Source of the DNA: UBA4971 sp029551185
GTDB taxonomy: Bacteria; Bacillota; SHA-98; UBA4971
Direction: 5' to 3'
Assembly (NCBI GenBank): GCA_035593725.1
Contig: DAOSZN010000008.1
Coordinates: 1-64,000, forward strand
Length of the DNA stretch: 64,000 bases
Within the stretch, counting starts at the first letter, position 1. Each line of letters starts with the position of its first letter. The notes beneath the pieces are model-generated. The model worked only from the letters and a program-made list of their open reading frames with translations. It had not been told where the DNA came from and searched no databases. The translations under genes and the position numbers were made by a program. Shown piece by piece: positions 50,603-59,976 of this stretch.

Positions 50603-51624
50603 GAGATCACCTCCCCAAGCATGACATTGAGGGCAACGGCAGCTACGACAATGAATCCGACGAAGGACATGTACCAGTATGCAGGAGCGCCAATCATGAC
50701 AAGCCCGATTCTGATAGATGCCATGGTAATCGCGCCGAGCATAGTTCCGAGTATGCTCCCGACTCCTCCGTTTAGCGAGTTGCCGCCAATGACTGACGCT
50801 GCGATGGCCTCAAGTGCAAGGTCCTGACCCCATACAGGCGACATAGAACCCATTCTCCCTAATTGAAAACAACCGCCGAGGCCGGCCAAAAGGCCGATGA
50901 GAGTAAAGTTTATCAACTTGACTTTAACGTCAGGCACTCCCAAAGCCCGGGCAGCCCCGCGCTTGCCCCCGGTCGCAAACACCCAGTTCCCGTAGGGAGT
51001 TTTCTGGAGTATTATCCAGAATAAAACCCCGATAGCAAGCCACCATATTGCTGAGATGTGAACTGTGGATACGATCCTGTCTCCCCCTAACCATCCAAGC
51101 AGCGGAATATTCTCAAAAATACTGATTGGCCAGCCTTGGGTCAGGTAAAGCGCGACCCCTCTCCAGAACATCATTGCGCCTAAGGTTGTAATGAACGATG
51201 GTATCCTTGCGTACAAGGTGACTAATCCATTCAAAGCGCCTATGCCGGCTGAACATGATATTGCGAAGATAAAGGCCAAGATCGGGTTCCAGTTTTGCTT
51301 TGTGATAAGCATGGCAAGGATCATGCCGCCCAGCGCGAAGTTTGATCCTACAGACAGGTCCATTTCTCCTGAAATCATGAGGAAGCTGGCTCCGACAGCG
51401 ACAACTCCAAGCTCTGCAGCGATTGTCACGATATCTCCAAGTGTGCCCGGATTCAGGAATTCCCTCTTCATAGAGAAGAATACGCTGAATACGACGATCA
51501 GGGCACAAGCAACGCCTACTTCGCGATGATGCAATAAGGCTTTCCAAAAAGAGGGTTTTTGAGACTTCTCAGAATCCGGCACGGTACAGGATTGAGATAT
51601 AGGCGAGGACCCTTTTTCATCCAT
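50590..51624 (-). CDS. Ribose-type ABC transporter permease (RbsC/XylH family)
   Basis: 344 residues; ATG at 51624 after AAAGGAGGGAG. About eight to ten hydrophobic segments; family motifs ISGEMDLSVGSNFALGGMI, YARIPSFITTLGAMMFWRGV, GKRGAARALGVPDVKVKL and AASVIGGNSLNGGVGSILGT. Forms the import channel for a sugar with the single-domain ATPase and the binding protein encoded just upstream. Confidence 0.93.
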   Translation of the reverse strand: MDEKGSSPISQSCTVPDSEKSQKPSFWKALLHHREVGVACALIVVFSVFFSMKREFLNPGTLGDIVTIAAELGVVAVGASFLMISGEMDLSVGSNFALGGMILAMLITKQNWNPILAFIFAISCSAGIGALNGLVTLYARIPSFITTLGAMMFWRGVALYLTQGWPISIFENIPLLGWLGGDRIVSTVHISAIWWLAIGVLFWIILQKTPYGNWVFATGGKRGAARALGVPDVKVKLINFTLIGLLAGLGGCFQLGRMGSMSPVWGQDLALEAIAASVIGGNSLNGGVGSILGTMLGAITMASIRIGLVMIGAPAYWYMSFVGFIVVAAVALNVMLGEVISWSK

Positions 51625-51704
51625 TACGCTCCCTCCTTTATGCCAATCCGAGACGTGGGTGGGGGATATCCCCCACCCACGTAAAGTGTAATACCTACTG
51701 CTGT

Positions 51705-52670
51705 TTATCTGTAACCTTGCTTCACAAGGATTTCGACAACATCTGCAGTCTCTTGAGTAATGAATCCTCGCCCTGTGTCGTAATCAGCCGGGTCAAGTTT
51801 GAATTTAGCATTCAGATACAGTTCTACGACAGCCATGAATCCCTGCAGGTACTGTTGCTGATCCACGGTTCCTTCGCAGATTCCGTCTTTAATTGCTTGA
51901 ATTGTGTTAGGTTCCAAGTCAAAAGAGGCAAACAGGATTTTCCCTTTGAGTCCGTCGTCTCTTATCATCTTGATTGTGGGAATCGCACCGAGAGGCCCTA
52001 CTGTAAAGATTGCAGCAGTGTCAGGATTTGCCTTAAGATAGCTCCTCAGGATACCAATTGCCTGAGTGGCATCTTGGGTTATGTCCAGCTTATCTACTTT
52101 ACCGCCAAGTTCAGCGGTGATAACATCTGAGATTCCTTTTGCCCTCGCTTCGAGGCCCACGTGTCCGGCTTGGTGGATTGCAACTACTACCTTGGCGCCT
52201 TTCTTAAGCTTCGGCATGAGCTTATAAGCCACCATTTTGCCTGCTTCGTACTCATCCATACCGATGTAAGCCATATAGGGAATGGTTCCCTTGTGCTCTT
52301 CAGGTTCTTTACAGTTTATGGCCACCACGGGGATACCCCGACTTCTGGCTTCCTTAATCGGCTCAACCCATGCCCTGGCGTCACTTATGGATGTAGCAAT
52401 ACCATCAGCTTTAGCTGCCATGGCTGCGTTAAACATATTAACTTGTTCCGGCACATTGTATCCGGCAGGTCCCTGGAAGATTGCTTTTACGCCAAGGGCT
52501 TTCCCTGCGTCCTGAACTCCCCTTTGAACGACAGCCCAGAATGGGTCACCGGGACCTGTATGGGCAATTACGTAGAAAGTCATGTCATCAGCAGCGGATA
52601 CAGCAGTCGAGATTCCACCGAGAGTCAATGCCAGAGACAACACAAGAATTAACCCAACCAATCGTTTCAT
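51705..52670 (-). CDS. Sugar-binding protein, type 1 periplasmic fold (RbsB-like)
   Basis: 321 residues from ATG at 52670, 8 nt after AAGGAGGG; an in-frame TTG at 52676 is too close to that site. Signal peptide ending near VSA|ADDM with no lipobox. The mature part starts MTFYVIAHTGPGDPFWAVVQ and continues PEQVNMFNAAMAAKADGIAT, GIPVVAINCKEPEEHKG, YIGMDEYEAGKMVAYKLM and FASFDLEPNTIQAIKDG, the hinge and sugar-contact regions of the RbsB family. Sugar not identifiable by eye. First gene of its operon. Confidence 0.92.
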   Translation of the reverse strand: MKRLVGLILVLSLALTLGGISTAVSAADDMTFYVIAHTGPGDPFWAVVQRGVQDAGKALGVKAIFQGPAGYNVPEQVNMFNAAMAAKADGIATSISDARAWVEPIKEARSRGIPVVAINCKEPEEHKGTIPYMAYIGMDEYEAGKMVAYKLMPKLKKGAKVVVAIHQAGHVGLEARAKGISDVITAELGGKVDKLDITQDATQAIGILRSYLKANPDTAAIFTVGPLGAIPTIKMIRDDGLKGKILFASFDLEPNTIQAIKDGICEGTVDQQQYLQGFMAVVELYLNAKFKLDPADYDTGRGFITQETADVVEILVKQGYR

Positions 52671-53031
52671 TAACAAGCCCTCCTTAATTCTTTAGGTCTG
52701 TGTTGATGTGGTTCCGGAGCTTCTCTCAATCCACTAAGCGCCCTAAAGCTCTGTTTGGCTGATTAGCCCTCCCTTCAGAGTAGACTCGCTGTGTATCGTC
52801 TAATTATCGACGTGGAGAGCGTGAGGCAGGTATTGTATTTGACTGAGGTCCACCGGTTTTTTTAATGGGCTTGCGGTTGAAGCTGGATCATCTGCAGCGT
52901 CTTTGGCATATTGCATGAGTTGACTTTTTGTCTTTCATACTACCACATAATGTTTAAACGCAGTTACTCCGAGTGATGACAATGTACACCCGCCACTTAA
53001 GCAAAGTCCTGTCTACATCCTAACCCTTGTA
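52671..53031. other. Intergenic region upstream of the ribose-type ABC operon
   Basis: 361 bp between two minus-strand genes. It must contain the transporter promoter, and a GATAAT on the minus strand is one -10 candidate, but no -35 partner convinced me. No coding frame, repeat or RNA structure was recognised. Confidence 0.4.
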
Positions 53032-53838
53032 CTATCGGTAACTAATAATAGGTGAAATGTATTCAAATACTTTCTTAAAGGCAGTCTTATAATCAGGCAT
53101 GTGCATTATTTCAGCTGAAAGATATCCTTCATATTCTATATCCTTCAGCGTATTGATAACTTTCCGGAAATCAAAGCATCCGAAGCCAGGCGCCCATCTT
53201 GTGTTGTCCGCTATATGAACATGCCAAATACGGTCACCGGCCTTGTAAATCGGTTCAGTGAGACTTGATTCCTCAATGTTCATATGAAAAGTGTCTATCA
53301 GAAGACCGACATTATCATCCAGTTGAGACGCAATGGAATATGCGTCCTCTATCGTATTGAATAAATCAATCTCATAGCGGTTGATAGGTTCCAGGAGTAT
53401 CCTGACATTCTTTTGTTTAGCATAGGCTGATACTTCAGAGAGTCCGCTTTTTATATGGTTGACTGCTTCATCATATGAAAGCCCGTCTGACATCTTTCCT
53501 CGTATGAGTCCTACGATTACGTCAGCTTCAAGGACTGCCCCTAAATCGACATGAGCCTTCAGCCGCTCTATGGCTTTTGCTCTACGCGTCTCATCCGGAT
53601 GAGCCAGGCTAAGGCCTTCTTTGTACGCAGCTCCGGTTCCAAGTGCAGGCACTTTCAGCTCATACGATTCCAGCAGTTGCGTAACTTGAGCCGCATCAAT
53701 ATCCGAGGGATCAGCTATCGCAAGCTCAACCCCGGTAAATCCTATATCTGCAGCAAGATTGACAGCCTCTTTGAGAGGTATGTCAGCTGCAAGGGATGTC
53801 GCGTTCGGAGTTGCGTTAACTACGATGGAAAGCTTCAT
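53032..53838 (-). CDS. TIM-barrel sugar isomerase/epimerase family protein
   Basis: 268 residues; ATG at 53838 after GCAGGAGG. Xylose-isomerase-like (AP endonuclease 2) barrel: FTGVELAIADP on strand one; metal ligands in RILLEPINRYE (Glu), GLLIDTFHMN (Asp, His), RIWHVHIADN (His) and YLSAEIM (Glu). This set matches hydroxypyruvate isomerase and ketose 3-epimerase relatives. It follows the orphan binding protein and probably belongs to the carbohydrate catabolism set to its right. Confidence 0.82.
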   Translation of the reverse strand: MKLSIVVNATPNATSLAADIPLKEAVNLAADIGFTGVELAIADPSDIDAAQVTQLLESYELKVPALGTGAAYKEGLSLAHPDETRRAKAIERLKAHVDLGAVLEADVIVGLIRGKMSDGLSYDEAVNHIKSGLSEVSAYAKQKNVRILLEPINRYEIDLFNTIEDAYSIASQLDDNVGLLIDTFHMNIEESSLTEPIYKAGDRIWHVHIADNTRWAPGFGCFDFRKVINTLKDIEYEGYLSAEIMHMPDYKTAFKKVFEYISPIISYR

Positions 53839-53995
53839 TATCTATAAACCTCCTGCTTTAATTCATTGGTGTCATCATCATCTGGATATTTAATAAACAT
53901 GATTATTATTTCCTTATTTACTTGCAAATTCCTTCCTTTGGCGGTTGCGCGAAGCATTATCTCTTTTTACGGAGCCTTATATCTTAAAACTATAG

Positions 53996-54024
53996 GACTG
54001 CCGGGAGTTTCAGACCCGGCAGTC
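53996..54024 (-). repeat. Hairpin downstream of the first Fe3+-type binding protein (copy A)
   Basis: GACTGCCGGG (53996-54005) and CCCGGCAGTC (54015-54024), a perfect 10 bp stem with a 9 nt loop. The same stem sequence occurs after the paralogous binding-protein gene at 62990-63024. No strong T-run follows on the minus strand, so it is more likely an mRNA-protecting hairpin than a terminator. Confidence 0.75.
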
Positions 54025-54124
54025 ATGTCGTGATAATCGTGTGATTACTGCTTTACGTATAATTTTGGGCACAGGTATATTCTATGGTTAGTCAGTATTT
54101 TGGCCCAACCGAAGGATATACTTT

Positions 54125-55231
54125 CTATTTTGCATGTTTCATCCAAAAGTCAAAGAGTTCCGCATAGTATTTTACCGTAGTTTGAGCGTTCAAAGGCATT
54201 GCGACTTTTGCCCACTCCTCAATACCACCCAACGGATCATCGGGATGAGGAGGTATTCCGGGATTTGGAGAAAAATTGCCCAGGTCTTTTGTCCAAGCAT
54301 TTACACCTTCGTCTAGCAAGTAGCTTACGAATAGCTTTGCAGCATTGGGACTGGCCGCATTCATTGTTATAGCTACATATGCAGGATAGAGATAGCCAAT
54401 ACAAGGTTCTATGCCGTAACACACATCCAAGGCCAAGTTCTTTGCAGGAATTTCCCTGTGTTTGCTTAGTACGTATAAGCCAACAGGAGGATCCGTCTGA
54501 CCCCGAGCTCCTACAGCTTCTGCTACGTCTCCGTCACTCCTGAAGATAACAGGCTTGTTATTTGCGAAGCGTTTGATGAACTCCCAACCGGCATTGGGAG
54601 TTGTTAGAACAATTGGTTCGCCAAAGCATTTTTCGTATGCTGCTGCCATTACGTCTGCAGCTTCCACTATTTCTGCAAACCATGCCAATTGCATGGCGGT
54701 AAACTGTGGATCTCTCAGTGCAACTTTACCACGCCATTTTGGTGTGGTAAGCTCCCAAAGGTTTTTTATCGGAGGTTCATCGTATGCCTCTGTGTTATAA
54801 CCGATAATACGAGGCTGGAATCGATAAGCCAGTGGATTTTGGTATTCAACCGGCACAATATCTTTGTGAGTTGAAGGGACATAATTAATTACATACCCTT
54901 GAGAAAGCAACTGGCCCAGTAAAATTGCCGCGCTTTCTGAAACCATCACGTCAGCGCCTCTTGCCTTTGCTTCATGCTCACGTACCACGCGGTCACTTAT
55001 CTCAGAATCACCCATTTTGGTCCATTGCACTTCAATACTGTACTTGTTTGTAAAGCCTTCTGCTGCTTCCCCCATTCTGCTGGATGTATCATATACAACT
55101 ACTACGCCTTCCTTTTTTGCGGCTTCAACAATTGCATTCCAATCTTCATCTGAAGCCGATACAGTAACGGAGACTCCGCCTAACGTCAATACCAGAGAAA
55201 ACACAAGCAGTAACGCAGCAAATCGTTTCAC
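54125..55231 (-). CDS. ABC transporter binding protein, Fe3+/hexose-phosphate type (FbpA/AfuA-like), orphan copy
   Basis: 368 residues from GTG at 55231, 8 nt after GGGAGG. Signal peptide KRFAALLLVFSLVLTLGGV, cut near VSA|SDED. Family features: AIVEAAKKEGVVVVYDTSSR, EHEAKARGADVMVSE, PRIIGYNTEAYDEPPIKNLWEL, LTTPNAGWEFIKRF and PNAAKLFVSYLLDEGVNAWTK. It is a close paralog of the truncated protein at the right edge (63045-64000), near-identical along long stretches. No permease or ATPase gene adjoins it, so it may share the transporter encoded at 59977-62962. Confidence 0.88.
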   Translation of the reverse strand: MKRFAALLLVFSLVLTLGGVSVTVSASDEDWNAIVEAAKKEGVVVVYDTSSRMGEAAEGFTNKYSIEVQWTKMGDSEISDRVVREHEAKARGADVMVSESAAILLGQLLSQGYVINYVPSTHKDIVPVEYQNPLAYRFQPRIIGYNTEAYDEPPIKNLWELTTPKWRGKVALRDPQFTAMQLAWFAEIVEAADVMAAAYEKCFGEPIVLTTPNAGWEFIKRFANNKPVIFRSDGDVAEAVGARGQTDPPVGLYVLSKHREIPAKNLALDVCYGIEPCIGYLYPAYVAITMNAASPNAAKLFVSYLLDEGVNAWTKDLGNFSPNPGIPPHPDDPLGGIEEWAKVAMPLNAQTTVKYYAELFDFWMKHAK

Positions 55232-55391
55232 TGAAAAAACCTCCCTGTATTGATGTACTTCCAAGTCCTTCCTTAATTCATCAGGCGCTTCTTGTTGATA
55301 CCGAGCTGACTAACCCCCCTTCATAACGGAATCATCGTACCTGTATATGATCCATTAATGTGACCCATAGCAGTCATTGCTTTGACTACAT

Positions 55392-56273
55392 TCATGAATA
55401 GCGTAGGTCAATTAATTCCTTAACCTCACTGATATCTCGTCGAAACGGCCCCTCAGCTTCCATCTTCAGACTTGCAACTGCTGCCGCCCAAATTGTAGCC
55501 TCTTCCGGAGAACTCCGAAGACGGGCAGCCATATATGAGGAGACACAAGTATCTCCTCGACCGCTTCGCCCAATAAGCTCTTTGGGGTAGAAGGCGGCTT
55601 CAAAAAAGCTACCGTCTGCATAAACCAACAATCCGTCCTTATGGGTGAGGACTATTTCTTTTGGCCCCATGTCCGCCAACATCTTAGCAGCCTTATGGAT
55701 GTCCTTTTCTCCGGTAAGAGATTCGGCTTCAACAGCATCGGTTTTTACGACATTCACCTTTGCCAGGATACGCTCCATGTCAGGCCAGTCGGCATGAACC
55801 AACTTATCACCCTGCCGTATCCGGACGAACCCTTGGGCATCAATGGAGATCCGCGTATTCTTGGCTCTAAGCGTATCAATAACTTCTTCGGGAACCTCAC
55901 CCCGAATAGAAGGCGAGATTACGATTGCTTTTGCAGATATGTTTTCGACCTCTGTAGGTGTGAAAGGCTCTGCTGTGCTGTGAACATATATCACGCGTTC
56001 ATCCGGATTCGAAGAGGGATACTCTAAGGTAAAGCAAGTTGACTTTGGTGTATACGTAACATATGTGTCGACACCTATTTTTTCTAATTCATCAACAACG
56101 ATATGATCCTCACGTGCCAGTTTAGTGATTGCCGCAACTTTAAGCCCCATCCTGGCTACAGCATGGGCGCCGTAGTTGAACCCGCCCCCGTTTACATACC
56201 GGGTCCCGGAAGAAGAGACAATTGTGTCTTTTGTGTAATGGCCTATTAACGCTATATCATACTGCGCATTCAT
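55392..56273 (-). CDS. PfkB-family carbohydrate kinase
   Basis: 293 residues; ATG at 56273 after AGGAGG. Ribokinase fold: start YDIALIGHYTKDTIV, substrate-site Gly-rich VNGGGFNYGAHAVARMGL, and the anion-hole and catalytic-base motif GRSGRGDTCVSSYMAARL near the C-terminus. The N-terminal motif 1 (GGGFNYG) lacks the usual GGKGANQA wording of ribokinases, so the sugar is unclear. The gene is 10 bp after the TIM-barrel gene in the same operon. Confidence 0.88.
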   Translation of the reverse strand: MNAQYDIALIGHYTKDTIVSSSGTRYVNGGGFNYGAHAVARMGLKVAAITKLAREDHIVVDELEKIGVDTYVTYTPKSTCFTLEYPSSNPDERVIYVHSTAEPFTPTEVENISAKAIVISPSIRGEVPEEVIDTLRAKNTRISIDAQGFVRIRQGDKLVHADWPDMERILAKVNVVKTDAVEAESLTGEKDIHKAAKMLADMGPKEIVLTHKDGLLVYADGSFFEAAFYPKELIGRSGRGDTCVSSYMAARLRSSPEEATIWAAAVASLKMEAEGPFRRDISEVKELIDLRYS

Positions 56274-56283
56274 TTTTGACCTC

Positions 56284-57147
56284 CTAGTAATTGATTAACA
56301 TGCGTGTAATGCTGTTAATGCTGGATTCTATATAGGATCGACATTCTCCAGGCGATACTCCCCATAGAATCGGGGATAATTCCAGGTTATAGATTCCGTT
56401 GTAACCTGAATTCTTGAGGATATCTATGCAATCTTTGACGTAACCTTGATCAGCTAAGACAGGCCCATGTGTTCTTCCGTCAGGTCCGATATCATGAATA
56501 TGAGTATGAATCACATTTTTCGTAAACTCGTCACAGGGCAGTCGTGAATCCTTTTTCTTGCAATAATTCGCTTGACTATGGCCTACATCCCAACACAGCC
56601 CGAGGTTTCTAAAACCAATCTGTTTGGCCATGAATAGCGTATCAGAAAAGGTAACACCGACTGACTGACGATCTTTGTGCCTGCATATTTCTAAGGCTGC
56701 CTTGAATACTGAATTCTTCGCTAATGCCATGGTCAAAAGGTTCAGATCATGCAGAGTTTGCCGAGTGATTTGGCTCTTAGTCGCACTCATATCCGATTCA
56801 TGACTGTGTACGGTAAAAGGGATCGTATCTTGTTGTTTATGTTCTATTAAAGTCTTCTCCAGCTCCCGAACGCCTAAGGGGATATCAGACTCATCTTCCA
56901 TTTCAGGAAGCCAACCATGAACCGTGATTCCCAAACCTGCATCTCTTATTGTCTCCACACCTTGTTTCAATTGAATAGGAGGGGTTTCGGCGCAGAGCTC
57001 ATTAATCTCTATAGAGGTCACCCCCAATTCCTTAAGGGTCTTCAAGCATTCGTCAATCGATCCATAGATCTCTTGCCACCATACGTCCGCTTTGTTTGAA
57101 ATGTTGCCTGTAAGGTAGTTTATGGGTAACGTAAAACCAATCCTCAA
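56284..57147 (-). CDS. TIM-barrel sugar phosphate isomerase/epimerase-like protein
   Basis: 287 residues with TTG at 57147 as start, 7 nt after AAGGAG; an in-frame ATG at 57195 adds 16 basic residues and lacks a site. Barrel features: LGVTSIEINELCAETPP, LGITVHGWLPEMEDESD, FTVHSHESDMSATKSQI, KAALEICRHKDRQSVG, LGLCWDVGHSQANY and VIHTHIHDIGPDGRTHGP. The Glu, Asp-His and His-x-His positions fit the xylose-isomerase-like metal site. It belongs to the operon with the PfkB kinase. Confidence 0.8.
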   Translation of the reverse strand: MRIGFTLPINYLTGNISNKADVWWQEIYGSIDECLKTLKELGVTSIEINELCAETPPIQLKQGVETIRDAGLGITVHGWLPEMEDESDIPLGVRELEKTLIEHKQQDTIPFTVHSHESDMSATKSQITRQTLHDLNLLTMALAKNSVFKAALEICRHKDRQSVGVTFSDTLFMAKQIGFRNLGLCWDVGHSQANYCKKKDSRLPCDEFTKNVIHTHIHDIGPDGRTHGPVLADQGYVKDCIDILKNSGYNGIYNLELSPILWGVSPGECRSYIESSINSITRMLINY

Positions 57148-57243
57148 ACTCCTGCTCCTTCCTGATGGTTTTCCGAAACGCGGGCTCTTGTCCATTCATG
57201 AGGTATCAGGCCAGAGACGGCGGCGGTAGTCTCTCCGGTTAGG

Positions 57244-57294
57244 AGGCATGTGTGCCCTCTCGGTAATTCCGGCCTTCCAAGGGCGCACATGCCT
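57244..57294 (-). repeat. Long intercistronic hairpin between phosphoesterase and TIM-barrel genes
   Basis: AGGCATGTGTGCCCT (57244-57258) and AGGGCGCACATGCCT (57280-57294) pair over 15 positions with one imperfect pair. On the minus strand no T-run follows, so it may be a processing or stability element in the operon transcript, or a leaky terminator. Confidence 0.65.
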
Positions 57295-57358
57295 TTGATT
57301 AGTCTATCCCGAGGAGTGAATAGTCTCTGCCGGGACAGACTGAATGGACTCGGATTAA

Positions 57359-59896
57359 TTACTCAGCCGGCTTCCATATCACAATTGAGTCTATTACTTT
57401 ATTTGTTCCGTCGTCGGCTCCTTCCCATCCATGCAAGTGTCCAACGTCTTTCTCAATGGCCTGTATATACAAGTGATCAGGGGTTACGTCTACTTTCATA
57501 TAGTGGAATACAGGATGAGTGGACGCGCTCTCTCCTTTATCCGGGTCATTCTTCCTAAATGCAAGCCAAGAGCTGTCCCCAACTTCTGATATGGGATACA
57601 AATCTCTGTTCTGTGCTCCGGCACCTGCTGAAGTGATAAATATTGTCCCTTTGTTTTGAGTTGCCTGTCCAAATCTTCCGGAGCCTTCTTCCGCGTATGC
57701 GTTTTCCAGTTTATAGTACTGAGCTTCCTGTAAATCTCCTACGAGTTTTGAGCGGTAGCCTCTTATGTTCTTCGTGCGTTCATAGTTATGATCGTGGGCA
57801 GTAAATACAACATCAACTATTCCTGATTCATCAATAATATCTACGAAATCGCCTTCTCGCATCAGACCTGCGACTTCTAAAACGTCATTCATATGACCTG
57901 TGCTAGTGGTATATATTGAATGATGTAATAGCACGATTACCCAGTCAATTTCTCCTGATTCCTTCGCCTTTTTCGCTTTCGCCAGATCGTTTTTCAGCCA
58001 TTCAAGTTGTAGATTGTGGAATTCTTGATTTGGAAAACCTGACATGAACGCTACAACATGAACATTCCCATAGTTGAATGAGTACCAGTATTCTTCATAT
58101 CCCTGATTATTAAGGTAAGGCCAATCCTCCATGGAGTTTACGGGGAAGTTGAACATGTTCCACCATGTAGGCGCCAATCTTTCATGATTCCCATGCACAT
58201 GGACCATGGGATATCTGGCCAGTAATTCTTTGCTGTTAGATTTACCGCCTACTCCGTAATTAAACCACGCGTCATATTCAATGAAAGCTCCGTTGCCTCC
58301 ATAGTCACCTGTAAATGCTGTAAAGCCCGGAGCTCCGCACTTGGCGTTGTCATCAAGAATTTGTAATATATCCTCATTCAGGTGATTGAATACGTCGTAT
58401 TGAGCTTTTGAATCCCCGTACACGATAAAAGTAAAGTTATCAGGGTTTTCCGGGTTTGTTTTGATAGTATGTATTTCAGATTTTATCAGGTTTTCTCCCT
58501 TGCTCTCAGCGTAGTATTCATACCAAGTATCGGGTTTCAAATCCTCTAAGACAACATTGTATGCATGAGCTTCAGTGGTGCCCATAGAAAACTGGACCGG
58601 TTTCTGTCTTATTTCTCGGAATCTCTCTTCACCTTTTTCTCTAAGATACACTGCTCCTTCATTGGAAGAAGTGTTTGCCAGCCAGTTAATTGATATGGTC
58701 TGTTGTTTTCCGGTGATTCTATCCGGATCAGGCCAGGTAATGTTTATATTCATTTTGTCGCCTTTGATGGACTTCAGTTCTCCGGGCTGCATTACCACAT
58801 TATCTACTAACGGGCGGTATTCAACTACATAAGGATAATGCATTCTAAAACCGAACTTATTATCCTCTTCCGTGCCCCATGAATAACCGTAAGTTATCCA
58901 AATGCTATCTCCGTAGGTAGCGACAGCATGCTTTTGCGTGCCGAAGGGTAAGTCAGATTTTCTTACAAAGCTGTCGGTTTCAGGGGTGTATTCATATACA
59001 GTGGGAAGAAACTCGCCCATGTTTCTTCCTCCGATTATGTACGCTTTACCCCTAACCGCTGCTACAAACGGACTATCGGTAGGCTCAGGCAGATCGCTCA
59101 GTCTCTTCCATTGAGAGCCTTTAGGAGCGTTCGGGTCAAAGACGCAGGCCATCTTACTGGCCTCACCTTCTTCATCTTCACCGATGTCATCAGACAGCGA
59201 TACTCCACCGCCAAAAATATAGAACTTATTATCAATCACAACTCCGGAGTAACCATAGTCTACTAAGGACGCAGGAGGCACTTGGTGATCTATGCTATCC
59301 AGCTGTATGAATTTCTCGATCACAGGATCAAAGACCGAAACAAGTCCGTCCTCGCCTAGTAGAACAACGTATTCTTTCCCGGTAATGGACATTATTCCCC
59401 AAGAGCCCGTATTCCAGTTTCCGAGCACTCCGATATCTTCCATTTTGGCTATTTCCAGTTTTTCTATATCGAACTTGAGCAACCTGTTCTTCGCTGCAAT
59501 ATATATGTATGGACTCTCATCACTGGTTCTAAAGGCTGTGGCTTTATAAAAATCTTTGCCTGTGCCGACATTTGTATACCCTTTTTCCCCGGTTTTAAGG
59601 TTAATCCATTCTATATTTGGGAAATCTACGAAGTCCTCAATTCCGTCTTGTCCCCATCCTAGGTAATGAGAATAGTAAGCTCTCCCGCTTGTGACCCACA
59701 TTACATCTCCAATTACCGTGTTGCTGTGGCCCCTTCTGGGATGTATCAAGTTTTCGTGTATTATCATGATTGGGGTTTCGTCTTGTGCTAACGCAATTCC
59801 AGTACAAGTCCCGACTAGCAACGTAAGGAGCATCACGAGCACAATGGCTAAAGATACGTTTCTCCTTCTCATGAATGTACACCGTCCCTTTAACAT
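57359..59896 (-). CDS. Secreted Kelch-repeat/purple-acid-phosphatase-like metallophosphoesterase
   Basis: 845 residues. Start ATG at 59896 (GAGG 8 nt upstream); ATG at 59872 is a real alternative. Signal peptide through GIALA|QDE. Residues of about 30-370 look like Kelch propeller blades (VAAVRGKAYIIGGRNMGEFL and VIDNKFYIFGGGVSLSDD). About 380-475 is a fibronectin-like PAP N-domain (YLREKGEERFREIRQ). The catalytic domain has YGDSKAQYD, FTGDYGGNG, VHGNHERL, VLLHHSIYTT and FTAHDHNYERT. The GDxxY tyrosine ligand of purple acid phosphatases is Gly here. It should cleave phosphoesters outside the membrane. It follows the ABC ATPase gene. Confidence 0.85.
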   Translation of the reverse strand: MLKGRCTFMRRRNVSLAIVLVMLLTLLVGTCTGIALAQDETPIMIIHENLIHPRRGHSNTVIGDVMWVTSGRAYYSHYLGWGQDGIEDFVDFPNIEWINLKTGEKGYTNVGTGKDFYKATAFRTSDESPYIYIAAKNRLLKFDIEKLEIAKMEDIGVLGNWNTGSWGIMSITGKEYVVLLGEDGLVSVFDPVIEKFIQLDSIDHQVPPASLVDYGYSGVVIDNKFYIFGGGVSLSDDIGEDEEGEASKMACVFDPNAPKGSQWKRLSDLPEPTDSPFVAAVRGKAYIIGGRNMGEFLPTVYEYTPETDSFVRKSDLPFGTQKHAVATYGDSIWITYGYSWGTEEDNKFGFRMHYPYVVEYRPLVDNVVMQPGELKSIKGDKMNINITWPDPDRITGKQQTISINWLANTSSNEGAVYLREKGEERFREIRQKPVQFSMGTTEAHAYNVVLEDLKPDTWYEYYAESKGENLIKSEIHTIKTNPENPDNFTFIVYGDSKAQYDVFNHLNEDILQILDDNAKCGAPGFTAFTGDYGGNGAFIEYDAWFNYGVGGKSNSKELLARYPMVHVHGNHERLAPTWWNMFNFPVNSMEDWPYLNNQGYEEYWYSFNYGNVHVVAFMSGFPNQEFHNLQLEWLKNDLAKAKKAKESGEIDWVIVLLHHSIYTTSTGHMNDVLEVAGLMREGDFVDIIDESGIVDVVFTAHDHNYERTKNIRGYRSKLVGDLQEAQYYKLENAYAEEGSGRFGQATQNKGTIFITSAGAGAQNRDLYPISEVGDSSWLAFRKNDPDKGESASTHPVFHYMKVDVTPDHLYIQAIEKDVGHLHGWEGADDGTNKVIDSIVIWKPAE

Positions 59897-59976
59897 AATA
59901 AATGCCTCAAGAATCAGGCCTTTGGGCCTCAAGTGAATTTACCGGTTCTGAAGAACTCTCCCTTCTTCCTAAAGGC

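Noticed and set aside
54125..55231. Iron(III) transport as the function of the FbpA-like proteins
   Set aside because: The neighbouring kinase, isomerase-like and phosphoesterase genes argue for a carbohydrate or phosphoester ligand; the family alone does not decide.
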